Source of the DNA: Saprospiraceae bacterium
GTDB lineage: Bacteria; Bacteroidota; Bacteroidia; Chitinophagales; Saprospiraceae
Reading direction: 5' to 3'
Assembly: GCA_016715465.1 (NCBI GenBank)
Contig: JADKAA010000024.1
Location: forward strand, 682,001 to 746,000
DNA length: 64,000 bases
The notes beneath the pieces were generated by a model. The model did no database searches, was not told the origin of the DNA, and worked only from the letters and a program-made list of their open reading frames with translations. Within the stretch, counting starts at the first letter, position 1; every line of letters begins with the position of its first letter. The position numbers were made by a program, and so were the translations under genes. Of the stretch, positions 1 to 9,989 are shown one piece after another.

Positions 1-426
1 CGAGCTTTTATATGCCAGGCTTAGTTCGTGATAAATGAAGGCCGCTGTTTTTTCGTCTTTTTGAGCCAGGTAGTATTTGATGAGCTCTTCATAAATGCTG
101 ATGGATTCGGTGGTAAAGCCGGAGCGGACATAACGGCGGGCGATGATCCGGTTTATTTTATTGGATTGCGCTATGTTTTTTTCGAGGTCATAATATTGTT
201 TGGCGCGAGTGAAATAATCAAAAGCTACTTCGGTGCGCTTATTTACTTCTTCTTCGTACAAAGCCAATTTGAAATACACATCGGCGAGCTGTGCATAATT
301 TTTAGTCTCCCTGGCAATACGCAGGTCTTTAACCAATTGACTAAATTCCGCACTAGTGACCTGATCTTGCTGAGCACTGGCAGTCACAAAGAAGAACAGA
401 TACATGAAGAAAATGAAAAGCCGCAT
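1..426 (-). CDS. TPR-type exported protein, 3' part outside the window
   Basis: Reading leftward from ATG at 426 the frame stays open to the window edge (142 codons). It begins with a signal peptide (MRLFIFFMYLFFFVTASAQ), followed by helical, Tyr/Ala/Leu-rich sequence typical of tetratricopeptide repeats, with pieces such as YAQLADVYFKLALYEEE and FTTESISIYEELIKYYL. In Bacteroidota, exported TPR arrays of this kind often precede a transmembrane segment and a histidine kinase. The divergent neighbour is a NarL-type response regulator, so a TPR sensor kinase is a reasonable guess, but no kinase domain lies inside the window and a plain TPR protein is equally possible. The plus-strand frame over the same bases is a shadow. 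Confidence 0.7.
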   Translation of the reverse strand, partial: MRLFIFFMYLFFFVTASAQQDQVTSAEFSQLVKDLRIARETKNYAQLADVYFKLALYEEEVNKRTEVAFDYFTRAKQYYDLEKNIAQSNKINRIIARRYVRSGFTTESISIYEELIKYYLAQKDEKTAAFIYHELSLAYKSS

Positions 427-1222
427 GGTGTTGATGGATAAATGAACTACAGAGTAAACGTGTATTTTATTCAGATTTGATTTATCACAGGGTAAATATA
501 TCAAGAAAATTGGATTACATGCCTGAATTGGAGAATATTCCGGGATCGAATTGGGTCCAAACTAAGACCGATTTGTTTATGCAGGCCTGTAAATCGGGGT
601 TAATAAAAAATTAAAAGTCGCTTAAAAAAAGAATGCCTCCAACTTTTTGAAGGCAATTTCTTAATGCAATAGTCAATCCCAATGAGTATTTATTTTCGGG
701 TGAAAAATGCAGGATGTATTCTCCACCCACGGTTTTTATTTCTTTCCTTTCAGGTGAACGGGATAAAGACAATAAAGAGTCAGAGAGCATCATGAGGGGT
801 GATCTAAACTCCCCAACTCTTTTATTATTGTCTCATACTGTTAACCGATAAAAAATTGGAGCCACACTGGGTGCTCCTTTCACACAACAAAAAATGAATA
901 TTACTCAAAAATAGATTCAAAGAACAGATACCAGATAAAGAAAAATGATGCACATAAGCATCAGGTAGTCTTTTTTTTCTGATGACCTGGCAACTTCAGC
1001 CAGGATTTTGTGGTTATAGGATAACATAGGGTGTGATTTTTGTTTTATTAAGTATTGCATTGATTTGTTAAGGCAAAGTTGAACATTTACGCAGAACTGC
1101 ACATCCATGAAAAACCCCATTTTTAATTTTAGGGGGAAACCCTGGTTTTTCTACCTTTATTTGATTTAATTTTGTTTGAAACAAGCGCAGGGCAAATTCC
1201 CGTCTTAGACCATCATAAAACA
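427..1222. other. Intergenic region without a convincing gene
   Basis: About 800 bases separate the divergent TPR gene and the response regulator. Two short minus-strand frames (611-793 and 917-1120) have no recognisable domain, and I do not call them genes. A hairpin at about 856-876 (GGAGC, ten-base loop, GCTCC) is followed on the minus strand by a run of T and could end a minus-strand transcript. A TACCTTTA at 1152-1159 resembles a Bacteroidota -7 box for the regulator, with one mismatch. Confidence 0.5.
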
Positions 1223-1879
1223 ATGTCAACCATGATACAAGTATTAATAGCCGACGACCATACGATGTTTGTGGACGGTATTGAGTCCATTCTCCTGGTG
1301 GAAGATGGCATTCATGTGGCCGGACGTTGTTACGACGGTGCCTCCGTCATTGAATTTGTAAAGTCCAATAAGGTGGACATTGTCCTGCTGGACGTAAACC
1401 TGCCGGATATGTCGGGTATTGAGGTTTGCAAACAATTGGCCGCCAGTCATCCCGAGGTGAAGGTTTTGGCCATCTCGATGTACAATGAAGAAAGTTATGT
1501 GTCGGAGACCCTCAATCATGGTGCCAGGGGTTATATCCTCAAGAATACAGGGCGTGACGAATTGCTGAAAGCCATCAGGACGGTCTATTCCGGGGCAACG
1601 TATTTCAGCAAAGACGTGACGGAGACCATTATGAAAGGGCTGATGAACCGGAGGAAATCATCTACAAAGTCAACGGTGGACATGCCAAAGATTTCCAGAA
1701 GGGAAAAAGAAGTCCTAAAGTTGATTGCTGAGGAATTTACCACCCAGGAAATTGCGGATAAACTTTTCATCAGCCTTAAGACAGTAGAGTCTCACCGCAG
1801 CAACCTGCTCGCGAAACTCAATGCCCGCAACAGTGCTGGTCTCGTGCGTATTTCTCTGGAAAACCATCTCCTCGACTAA
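1223..1879 (+). CDS. NarL/LuxR-family response regulator
   Basis: A two-component DNA-binding regulator of about 218 aa. The N-terminal receiver domain has the acidic pocket (VLIADDH, residues 7-13), the phosphoacceptor Asp at about residue 57 in DIVLLDVNLPDMSG, and the conserved Lys in GYILKNTG. The C-terminal LuxR helix-turn-helix follows (SRREKEVLKLIAEEFTTQE, then KTVESHRSNLLAKL). The frame is open from a TTG at 1172, but the receiver fold starts just after ATG 1223 and ATG 1232, so 1223 is chosen and 1232 is also possible. It is divergent from the truncated TPR protein, which may be its partner sensor (inference). thyA follows 71 bases downstream on the same strand and may be co-transcribed. 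The target genes cannot be told from the sequence. Confidence 0.9.
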   Translation: MSTMIQVLIADDHTMFVDGIESILLVEDGIHVAGRCYDGASVIEFVKSNKVDIVLLDVNLPDMSGIEVCKQLAASHPEVKVLAISMYNEESYVSETLNHGARGYILKNTGRDELLKAIRTVYSGATYFSKDVTETIMKGLMNRRKSSTKSTVDMPKISRREKEVLKLIAEEFTTQEIADKLFISLKTVESHRSNLLAKLNARNSAGLVRISLENHLLD

Positions 1880-1950
1880 ATTACCTGAACCAATTGGCCG
1901 GTGAAGCAGATAGTGGTATATTTGCTCCATACATCATTTACCATCAAAAC

Positions 1951-2745
1951 ATGAAACAATATCTCGATCTGGTCGGCCACATCCTGGAGCAGGGTGTTGA
2001 AAAATCTGACAGAACCGGTACGGGCACGATCAGTGTTTTTGGTTACCAGATGAGGTTCAACCTCGAAGATGGGTTTCCCATGCTCACCACCAAAAAACTG
2101 CACCTCAAGAGCATCATCTATGAGTTGCTGTGGTTCCTCAATGGCGACACCAATATCGGCTACCTGAATGCCAATGGCGTGAAGATATGGGATGAATGGG
2201 CCGATGAGTTTGGTAACCTGGGTCCGGTGTATGGCAAACAGTGGAGAAGTTGGCAAGGGGCCGATGGTAAAGTCACCGACCAGATCAGGCAGGTGGTGCA
2301 GACCTTAAAAACCAACCCGGATTCGAGAAGGATGATCGTGAATGCCTGGAATGTGGGCGAACTGTCCGAGATGGCCCTCACACCTTGTCATGCGCTGTTT
2401 CAGTTTTATGTAGCCAACGGCAAACTATCCTGTCAGTTGTATCAGCGGTCGGCCGATGTTTTTCTGGGTGTGCCATTTAACATCGCCTCTTATGCCCTGC
2501 TTACGCTGATGATGGCCCAGGTATGCGGTCTAAATCCCGGCGAGTTTATCCATACCTTTGGAGATGCCCACCTTTATTTGAATCACTTAGAACAGGCCAG
2601 GCTGCAGCTCAGCCGCGAACCCAGAAAATTAGCCACCATGAAGCTCAATGCTGGTGTCACTGAAATAGACGGTTTCAAATTTGAAGACTTTGAATTGCAT
2701 GGCTATGATCCGCATCCGCACATCAAAGCAGCTGTGAGTGTGTAA
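1951..2745 (+). CDS. thyA: Thymidylate synthase
   Basis: Methylenetetrahydrofolate-dependent thymidylate synthase, making dTMP from dUMP in the cytosol. The 264-aa length equals that of the E. coli enzyme. Visible landmarks are the phosphate-binding Arg in SDRTGTGTISVFGYQMRF, the catalytic Cys in LTPCHALFQFYV at about residue 146, the RSADVFLGVPFNIASYALL segment, and the C-terminal HPHIKAAVSV. The frame is open further upstream, but ATG 1951 gives the standard N-terminus (MKQYLDLVGHILEQG). No dihydrofolate reductase gene follows. The gene is convergent with icd, and the two share a hairpin terminator between their ends. Confidence 0.98.
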   Translation: MKQYLDLVGHILEQGVEKSDRTGTGTISVFGYQMRFNLEDGFPMLTTKKLHLKSIIYELLWFLNGDTNIGYLNANGVKIWDEWADEFGNLGPVYGKQWRSWQGADGKVTDQIRQVVQTLKTNPDSRRMIVNAWNVGELSEMALTPCHALFQFYVANGKLSCQLYQRSADVFLGVPFNIASYALLTLMMAQVCGLNPGEFIHTFGDAHLYLNHLEQARLQLSREPRKLATMKLNAGVTEIDGFKFEDFELHGYDPHPHIKAAVSV

Positions 2746-2787
2746 TTCAGAATTTCTTGCAACGGTTTGATCTAATCCATAAAAACC

Positions 2788-2822
2788 AAAAAGCCCGACA
2801 GGATACCTGCCGGGCTTTTTTA
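2788..2822. terminator. Bidirectional terminator between thyA and icd
   Basis: AAGCCCGACAGG is followed by a two-base loop and CCTGCCGGGCTT, giving a 12-bp stem with one A-C mismatch. It is flanked by an A-run on the left and a T-run on the right, so it can end both convergent transcripts. Confidence 0.85.
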
Positions 2823-2843
2823 TAGTTTGCACTGGATCGTGGC

Positions 2844-4172
2844 TTACATGTGTTTGATGATCTCATCGCCAAACTCTGAACACTTCACCCTCGTGGCTCC
2901 TTCCATGAGCCGCTCGAAGTCGTAGGTTACGCGCTTGCTCATGATGGCTCCATTGAGGCCTTTGATGATAAGGTCTGCGGCTTCCGTCCAGCCCATGTAA
3001 CGGAACATCATTTCACCGGAAAGTACTACGGAACCCGGATTCACCTGGTCTTTGTCGGCGTACTTTGGTGCAGTACCATGGGTAGCTTCAAAGATGGCGT
3101 GGCCGGTTACGTAGTTGATGTTGGCACCAGGCGCAATGCCGATGCCACCTACCTGAGCCGCAAGGGCATCAGAAAGGTAGTCGCCGTTAAGATTCAGCGT
3201 GGCGATCACGTCGAAATCCTCAGGCCTGGTCAATACCTGCTGGAGCGCAATATCGGCAATGGCATCCTTGATCAATACTTTGCCGGAAGCCAGGGCAGCT
3301 TTTTGTTCCTCATTGGCCGCTTCTTCGCCTTTTTCTTTTTTTGTTTTTTCCCAGGTGGACCAGGTATATACCTTGTCACCAAATTCTTTTTCGGCAATGG
3401 CATAAGCCCAGTCGCGGAATCCACCCTCGGTAAATTTCATGATGTTGCCCTTGTGGACGATGGTCACAGATTTGCGCTGGTTGATTAGGGCATACTGAAT
3501 GGCCGATCGCATGAGCCTTTCGGTACCCGTCCTGGATACCGGCTTGATGCCGATGCCTACTTCTACCTTATCACCGCCTTCGAGGCCGGCAGCCTGGTTC
3601 CAGCCGGCTACCGCTTTGGAGGTGCCAAAGCGGATTTTATTGAAAAATTTGGGATAGTTGGCCTGAATGAAGTCGAGCACCTTGGTGCCATCTTCGCTGC
3701 CACCGACAAATTCGATGCCCGCATAGATGTCTTCGGTATTCTCCCTGAAGATGACCATGTCCACTTTTTCAGGATGTTTAACAGGAGAAGGAACACCCGT
3801 AAAATATTGCACCGGACGCAGACATACATACAGGTCGAGCATTTGACGGAGGGCTACGTTGAGGGAAGTGATGCCGCCGCCTATGGGAGTGGTCAGTGGG
3901 CCTTTGATGGAAACCAGGTATTTTCGGATCTCGTCCAGTGTTTCGTCGGGAAGCCAGTTGTTAAATTTATTGAAAGCCTTTTCGCCGGCATAAACTTCTT
4001 TCCAGTGAATTTTTCTTTCTCCGCCATAGGCCTTTTCAACCGCCGCATCCATTACGCGCACGGAAGCATTCCAAATGTCTCTGCCGGTGCCATCGCCCTC
4101 AATAAAAGGGATAACGGGGTCATTGGGTACGGTCAGTTTGCCATTGCTGATTGTAATTGCTGTTCCACTCAT
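2844..4172 (-). CDS. icd: Isocitrate dehydrogenase, NADP-type
   Basis: Oxidative decarboxylation of isocitrate to 2-oxoglutarate in the TCA cycle. About 442 aa, close in sequence to E. coli Icd (416 aa). Visible landmarks are the substrate loop SLNVALRQMLDLYVCLRP, FRENTEDIYAGIEF, the HKGNIMKFTEGGF active-site Lys region, and HGTAPKYADKDQVNPGS, whose Lys-Tyr pair is associated with NADP binding in the E. coli enzyme. An insert of about 25 residues rich in Lys and Glu (WEKTKKEKGEEAANEEQK) accounts for the extra length. The open frame starts at a TTG (4184), but ATG 4172 is preferred because a -7 box lies at 4193-4200 and would leave a TTG start almost leaderless. Its product feeds the 2-oxoacid:ferredoxin oxidoreductase type of enzyme encoded at 28-31 kb, a metabolic but not an operonic link. 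Confidence 0.97.
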   Translation of the reverse strand: MSGTAITISNGKLTVPNDPVIPFIEGDGTGRDIWNASVRVMDAAVEKAYGGERKIHWKEVYAGEKAFNKFNNWLPDETLDEIRKYLVSIKGPLTTPIGGGITSLNVALRQMLDLYVCLRPVQYFTGVPSPVKHPEKVDMVIFRENTEDIYAGIEFVGGSEDGTKVLDFIQANYPKFFNKIRFGTSKAVAGWNQAAGLEGGDKVEVGIGIKPVSRTGTERLMRSAIQYALINQRKSVTIVHKGNIMKFTEGGFRDWAYAIAEKEFGDKVYTWSTWEKTKKEKGEEAANEEQKAALASGKVLIKDAIADIALQQVLTRPEDFDVIATLNLNGDYLSDALAAQVGGIGIAPGANINYVTGHAIFEATHGTAPKYADKDQVNPGSVVLSGEMMFRYMGWTEAADLIIKGLNGAIMSKRVTYDFERLMEGATRVKCSEFGDEIIKHM

Positions 4173-4192
4173 CGTTGTATTCAATTTTTGTG

Positions 4193-4200
4193 CAAATGTA
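4193..4200 (-). promoter_or_regulatory. -7 box upstream of icd
   Basis: On the minus strand this reads TACATTTG, a perfect match to the Bacteroidota TAnnTTTG consensus, about 20 bases before the icd ATG. No clear TTTG -33 element is seen. Confidence 0.5.
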
Positions 4201-4461
4201 TGAAATTGAAAGGAAACGAGCGTCCCGTCAGGTCCACTTATTCCATGATATCGCTCAACTTTTTATACATTTTAGCACCAATTGCATACAATCAGGTGAT
4301 GGGATGGCGGTGTTGCCTAAATGAACTGGCAAAAATCCGTCCGAAACCGTAGTTTTATCTTTTTACAGGCGCTTGCGGTGTGGTCATTACAGAAATAGAC
4401 TGCTTTAAACCGAAAGGTGTTAAATTTATGACTTAATTCAATTCAAGAATCGCTAAGGCGT

Positions 4462-6576
4462 ATGACTTCTTCTTCATTTTTAGATGCTGACATCGAATTT
4501 CTCAAGGGTGTAGGTCCCCGGAGAGGTGAAGTTTTGCGGCAGGATCTGGGGGTGAAAACGCCAAGAGACCTGCTCTACCTTTATCCTTTCCGCTACATCG
4601 ACAAGACCAATTTTCAGAGTACACGCGATGTGAGGGCCGATGGCGATGTGGTATTGCTCAAAGGCAAGATCATTTCCATCGAAAAAATTAAGGGAAAGGC
4701 TTATAAGTCCAGACTGACCGCCCTGCTCAAAGATGGCGAAGGTTTTATCGAACTCGTTTGGTTCCAGGGGGTAAAATTCATCGAATCGATGTTGCAGGAA
4801 GGCAAAGAGTACATCGTTTACGGCAGGGTGAATGTGTACGGCGGTAAAAAGAGCCTAGCTCATCCCGAACTCGAAGAGTTTACCACCGATGTAGAATTTC
4901 ATAAGGCCCTGGATCCGGTATATCCGAGTTCCGAAAAGCTGGATGGTCTCGGACTGGACAGTAAAGGCAGGAGGCGGCTGCTCAAGGCCATATTTGAAAA
5001 GGTAACGCCGGAGGATGTACCGGAAAATTTGCCGGATTACCTGCGTGACCAATTGAAATTCCCCAATCGCTACCAGACTTTACAATGGATTCATTTTCCA
5101 AAGGATGAACACCAAAAGACCATAGCCCAGAATCGATTGAAGTTTGAAGAATTTTTTTTCCTCCAGCTTCAACTGATTCACAAAAGGGCAGGCAGAAAAC
5201 AACTGTTAAAGGGAGCTAAGTTTGAAACCATCGGGGAAAAATTCAATCGCTTTTACAAGGAAAAATTGCCCTTTGAGCTCACACAGGCGCAGAAAAGGGT
5301 GTTAAAGGAGATCCGGGCTGATTTGGGCGCGGGTTTCCAGATGAACCGCCTGCTCCAGGGAGATGTGGGCAGCGGCAAGACCATCGTGGCACTGATGACG
5401 ATGCTGATGGCCATCGACAATGGTTACCAGGCAAGTCTCATGGCGCCTACCGAGATCCTGGCGACACAGCATTTTGAATCCATCAGTGCCATGGTCGAAG
5501 GACTGGGCATCCGTGTGGCTTATTTGTCTGGTTCGGTCAAAGGAAAAAAAAGAAAAGACACCCTGGCTTTGCTGGCCGATGGACACATCGACATTCTGAT
5601 CGGTACGCATGCCCTCATAGAAGAGAAAGTGGTCTTTCACAGGATGGGCTTGTCGATCATTGACGAACAGCACCGGTTTGGGGTAGCACAGCGCGCAAGT
5701 CTCTGGCGGAAAAGTGACCAGGTGGCGCCGCACATCCTGGTGATGACAGCGACTCCGATACCCCGCACACTGGCGCTTACCATGTATGGAGACCTCGATG
5801 TATCGATCATCGACGAATTGCCTGTCGGCAGGAAGGAGATTAAAACCATTCACAAATACGAAACGGCCCGACCCCAGGTCATCGCCTTTATGCACGCCGA
5901 AATTGCAAAAGGCAGGCAGATATACGTGGTGTTTCCATTGATCGAAGAGTCCGAAAATTTTGACCTGAAGGACCTGATGGCCGGTTATGAAATGTTGCTT
6001 CAGTATTTTCCCCAACCCGACTATCAGATATCTGTAGTACATGGCCGGATGAAACCGGCGGACAAGGATTTTGAAATGAAACGGTTTGTAGAAAAAAAGG
6101 CCCAGCTTATGGTGGCCACCACCGTGATAGAGGTAGGCGTGAATGTGCCCAATGCTTCCGTGATGGTTATTGAAAATGCAGAACGATTTGGTTTATCTCA
6201 ACTGCACCAGCTCCGGGGCAGGGTAGGCCGGGGCGCCGATCAGTCATATTGTATTTTGATGAGTGGCAATAAACTTTCTGCCGACGCCAGAAAACGAATC
6301 GGGACCATGGTAAAAACCACCAATGGCTTTGAGATTGCTGCTGTGGACATGGAATTGCGCGGTCCGGGAGAAATGGATGGCACACGCCAGAGCGGGGTAA
6401 ATCAGTTTAAACTGCTCAATCTTTCCAAAGATATACCGGTAATCGACGCGGCCCGCAAATGGGCAGAATTGGTGCTCGAAGAAGACCCTGAGCTCAGCCT
6501 GCCGAAAAATGTGCGGTTATACAATTACCTCCGTTTCATCAGTCGTACGGATGGCGACTGGCGAAGAATTTCCTAA
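4462..6576 (+). CDS. recG: ATP-dependent DNA helicase RecG
   Basis: Branch-migrating helicase that remodels stalled forks and Holliday junctions. 704 aa, within the family's usual 680-720. In order: the N-terminal wedge/OB domain (GVGPRRGEVLRQDLGVKTPRDLLYLYPFRY begins it, split here as GVGPRRGEVL and LYLYPFRYID), Walker A GDVGSGKT at about residue 300, the DEQH box in IIDEQHRFGVAQR at about residue 400, TATPIPRTLA, a second RecA fold with TTVIEVGVNVPNA, and the QLRGRVGRG motif. The start is ATG 4462 and the C-terminus is complete. It stands alone between icd (divergent) and the susC operon. No regulatory site could be assigned with confidence. Confidence 0.98.
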   Translation: MTSSSFLDADIEFLKGVGPRRGEVLRQDLGVKTPRDLLYLYPFRYIDKTNFQSTRDVRADGDVVLLKGKIISIEKIKGKAYKSRLTALLKDGEGFIELVWFQGVKFIESMLQEGKEYIVYGRVNVYGGKKSLAHPELEEFTTDVEFHKALDPVYPSSEKLDGLGLDSKGRRRLLKAIFEKVTPEDVPENLPDYLRDQLKFPNRYQTLQWIHFPKDEHQKTIAQNRLKFEEFFFLQLQLIHKRAGRKQLLKGAKFETIGEKFNRFYKEKLPFELTQAQKRVLKEIRADLGAGFQMNRLLQGDVGSGKTIVALMTMLMAIDNGYQASLMAPTEILATQHFESISAMVEGLGIRVAYLSGSVKGKKRKDTLALLADGHIDILIGTHALIEEKVVFHRMGLSIIDEQHRFGVAQRASLWRKSDQVAPHILVMTATPIPRTLALTMYGDLDVSIIDELPVGRKEIKTIHKYETARPQVIAFMHAEIAKGRQIYVVFPLIEESENFDLKDLMAGYEMLLQYFPQPDYQISVVHGRMKPADKDFEMKRFVEKKAQLMVATTVIEVGVNVPNASVMVIENAERFGLSQLHQLRGRVGRGADQSYCILMSGNKLSADARKRIGTMVKTTNGFEIAAVDMELRGPGEMDGTRQSGVNQFKLLNLSKDIPVIDAARKWAELVLEEDPELSLPKNVRLYNYLRFISRTDGDWRRIS

Positions 6577-6753
6577 TTCTAAAATTTTTAGTCTGTCAAG
6601 GGTAGAAATCTATTATTCTGGCAAAATACGCTGAAAAACAATGCATTGCCAAAATGATAATAATACTGCCTAATTCGCAATATATCCTTAATTATTGAAA
6701 TTAGAAAACAATTAATTTCGTCGAAATACTTGATTTAAACAATTTAATTTTTT

Positions 6754-6761
6754 TAGCTTTG
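6754..6761 (+). promoter_or_regulatory. -7 box of the susC/susD operon
   Basis: TAGCTTTG matches TAnnTTTG exactly and lies 31 bases before the susC ATG. A CTTGA at 6729-6733 sits at about the spacing expected for the -33 element. Confidence 0.6.
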
Positions 6762-6792
6762 GAGTTTTAATAACCAAATCAAACAAACCTTT

Positions 6793-9700
6793 ATGAAGAG
6801 ACTATTAACCTTGCCGCGTCTGGTGATGTTTTCTATGATGTGGGTAACCATGGCCGCAACGGCTCAGGTATCCTTTACCATCAAGGGAGCTGTAACCGAC
6901 GGCAACAATGAGGCTGTGATCGGGGCCAACGTGGTGTTACAGAATACAGCTGTAGGCACAATTACCGACATCGACGGCATGTATGAACTTTCTGGCAGTC
7001 TCGCCGAAGGCACCATACCCTTGCCATTAGTTATGTAGGTTTTGAAACCTATGAGCAGGATATTACCATCGACAGCCGCAACACCATGATTACCGCAGAT
7101 GCCCAATTGGTTGAAGACGCCCTTAAACTCGACGAGGTCGTAGTTACAGGTTCTTCTCTTGCGAGTAAGCGTCGCGAACTGGGCAATGCCATATCTACGG
7201 TAAGCGGCGATGACCTATCCAGGGGCGGGACGTCCAATGCATTGACGGCACTGCAGGGCAGGGTAGCCGGTGCGAGGATAACTCAGACATCGGGCGATCC
7301 GGCGGGTGCCATCAACATCAACCTCAGGGGCATCAATTCCATTTCCGGTGGTTCGGATCCACTGTACATCATTGACGGTGTCATTGCCAGCAACAGCAGT
7401 ACCGCGGTATCTCAAACGGGATTGCCTGCCGGTGAAGCCAACCTGGGTACGCCAAGGATGGCAGACCTGAATCCCAATGACATCGAATCCATCAATACCA
7501 TCAATGGTGCCGCAGCCGCAGCCATCTATGGTTCCAGGGCTGCCAATGGTGTGGTGCTGATCACTACCAAACGCGGAAAAGCAGGTAAGCCCGTCATTTC
7601 CATAGGTGCCAGCGTCAACATGAATCAACTCCGTAAAAAAGTATATATCTCGACCTACGGCAAACAATTTGGTTTCGCTGACCTTAGGTTGGGCAATATC
7701 TTTGCCGTAAGTGCCGCACAAAAAGCCGCCAACCCTTCTGTGACCACCCAGGAAATTATCCGGGACGGTGCAAAATTTGATCTGGCTACCAACCTGGTGG
7801 ATGTTACCCGGTACGATTACCAGGACAATATATTTCAGACCGCTTATGGATCTGACAATTACATCAATGTGAGGGGTGGGTCTGAAAAGACAAGGTACTT
7901 TGCCAGCGTATCCTATATGCAAAATGGTGGTATTATCAAAAACACCAATTTCAAGCGACTGGGACTAAGGCTCAACCTCGATCAGGAACTTACTTCCTGG
8001 GCATCCCTTTCTCTCGGCCTCAACGCCATCAACAGCCATGCAAGAGAATTGCCAAACGGCAATGTATTCTACAGCCCGATCAACGGCATCAACATCACCA
8101 ATAACATTTGGGACGCAACTGCCAGAGACGCCAATGGCAATTTGAAAGCGGTAGAACCTACCCGGATCAATCCATTGTCCGCGGTAGAGACCTTTGATTT
8201 CAATCAAAATGTCAACAGGGCCATCAGCAATGTTAAACTCAGCCTCTTCCCGATTGAGGGCTTAAAGGTGGATATGGTTGGTGGCATCGATGCCTTCTCA
8301 CAACTGGGCAGTCAGTACATACCGGTATATCCGTATGCCAATGTAAACGTCCTGTATTATGCCAATGGCTATGCTTCCACGGCGACCAATAATTCAGTGC
8401 AATACAATACCGACTTCAACGCATCTTATGAAAAAGATTTTGGCGCCATTTCATCCAGCACGGTTGCGGGTTACAGCTACCAGAATGCACGGGTAGATTA
8501 CCTGGTGTCATTTGGCGAAGGCATTGCCCCGGGCATTACCTCAGTTAACGGTTCTGCAAATAGGCAGACCGGATATTCAAAAGCCAGGTATTGGATCGAC
8601 GGCTACTTTCTCCAGCAAACCTTTGGCTGGAACGACAAGTTGTTTGCCACTGTTGCCGGCAGGATCGATAACTCTTCTATCTTCAGCAAGAGTCAGCGCA
8701 ACCAGCAATACACCAAGGCCAGCCTGAGTTTTGTGCCATCGGACTTTGACTTTTACAAAAACAGCGGCATTGCCAATGTGATGAACTCTGTGAAAGTGAG
8801 GGCTTCCTACGGCGAAGCCGGTGGTGTGGCCGCACTGGGTCCTTATGACAGGTTCAACCTCATCAGCTCGGTGAATTATTTGGGTAAGAACACTTATGTG
8901 CCCAGCGCGCAAATAGCTTTTGAAAATCTGGCTCCTGAGCGTACCCGTGAAGTGGAAGGTGGTCTTGACCTGAGTTTCTTTAAAAACAAACTCACCCTTG
9001 GCCTTACGGTATATTCTCAGCGCGTGTTTGACCTCATTGTCAATAAGGTGCTTGCGGCGTCAGAAGGAGGAACTTCCGGACTCGACAATGTGGGAGAGAT
9101 GTCAAACAAGGGCTTTGAATTGTCGCTCAATTATAATGCAGTAAAAACCAAAGATTTTGACTGGAACATTTATGGGGTGTACAGCAAGAATAAAAACATT
9201 GTTGAAAAACTGGGATCACCACGGGTCGCCATCACCAACGTCGCTGGTGCACCTGTTTACCTGATCGAAGGAAAACCAGCAGGAGTTTTCTTCGGCACCT
9301 ACTTTGCTGCTAATGCAGATGGCAGTCATATCCTCAATCAGTATGGCCTGGAACAAACCGAAAAGGGCACACAGAAGGCTTATGTGGCCGGTTCTGAAAT
9401 TCCCGCAGGAAGTTATGTGGAAGGAGGAACCCTTTATTCGCCACAAAGAGGCACAGATGGGCTGCCAACGGGCAGTGCTTTGAGTAAGATCATTGGCGAT
9501 CCCAATCCGGACTTTACCATGTCTTTGGGTACCAACCTTACCTATAAAAAACTGAGCTTTGGCTTTTTACTGGATGGTGTCTATGGTGTAGATGTTTTTA
9601 ATGCAGACCGCAGGACCAGACAGGGCGTAGGCATCGGCGATATATCTGAGCAGGAGATTAAAGGCGAATTGCCAAGGGGATATATACACTCCATTTACCC

Positions 9701-9965
9701 TGTTGAAGCGTGGAGGATTGAAGACGGATCTTTCACCAAATTGAGGGAAATATCTTTGGGCTATGCTTTACCGAATGACCTGATCAAAGGTGTTTCCGAT
9801 ATCTCGGTCACCCTTACCGGCAGAAACCTGATCTCAATTGACAGTTACGACGGTTACGATCCCGAAACCAATGCAGGAGGTGTTTCCGACAGGCTGAGGG
9901 GCATTGACTTTGGTAACGTGCCCATACCAAGGACCATGCAGTTTTCACTAAAAGCCACCTTCTGA
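6793..9965 (+). CDS. SusC/RagA-type TonB-dependent outer-membrane transporter, one-base frameshift
   Basis: Outer-membrane nutrient importer that works with the SusD lipoprotein encoded next. The 5' part (6793-7038) gives a signal peptide ending ATAQ and a carboxypeptidase-regulatory-like plug extension (GAVTDGNNEAVIGANVVL). The rest (from before 7086) continues in the next frame with ISYVGFETYEQDI, the plug box KLDEVVVTGSS, SGGSDPLYIIDGV, GSRAANGVVLITTKRG and a full beta-barrel ending in FSLKATF. Restoring one base at about 7012-7017, for example an extra C making GGC ACC CAT ACC CTT, joins the two into a protein of about 1057 aa, the normal SusC length. No other lesion is seen, so either the deletion is recent or the base call is wrong. 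The substrate is unknown: no glycoside hydrolase lies next to the pair. Confidence 0.9.
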
Positions 9966-9989
9966 TTATTAACTTGAAACAATTACAAC

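Noticed and set aside
28..441. Plus-strand frame of 137 codons at the window start
   Set aside because: It is the shadow of the minus-strand TPR gene, which has a signal peptide and repeat structure.
611..1120. Two short minus-strand frames (60 and 67 codons)
   Set aside because: No domain, no promoter box and poor codon character; left unannotated.
5302..6042. 246-codon antisense frame inside recG
   Set aside because: Shadow of a complete and conserved recG.
7215..7922. 235-codon antisense frame inside susC
   Set aside because: Shadow of the SusC plug and early barrel region.
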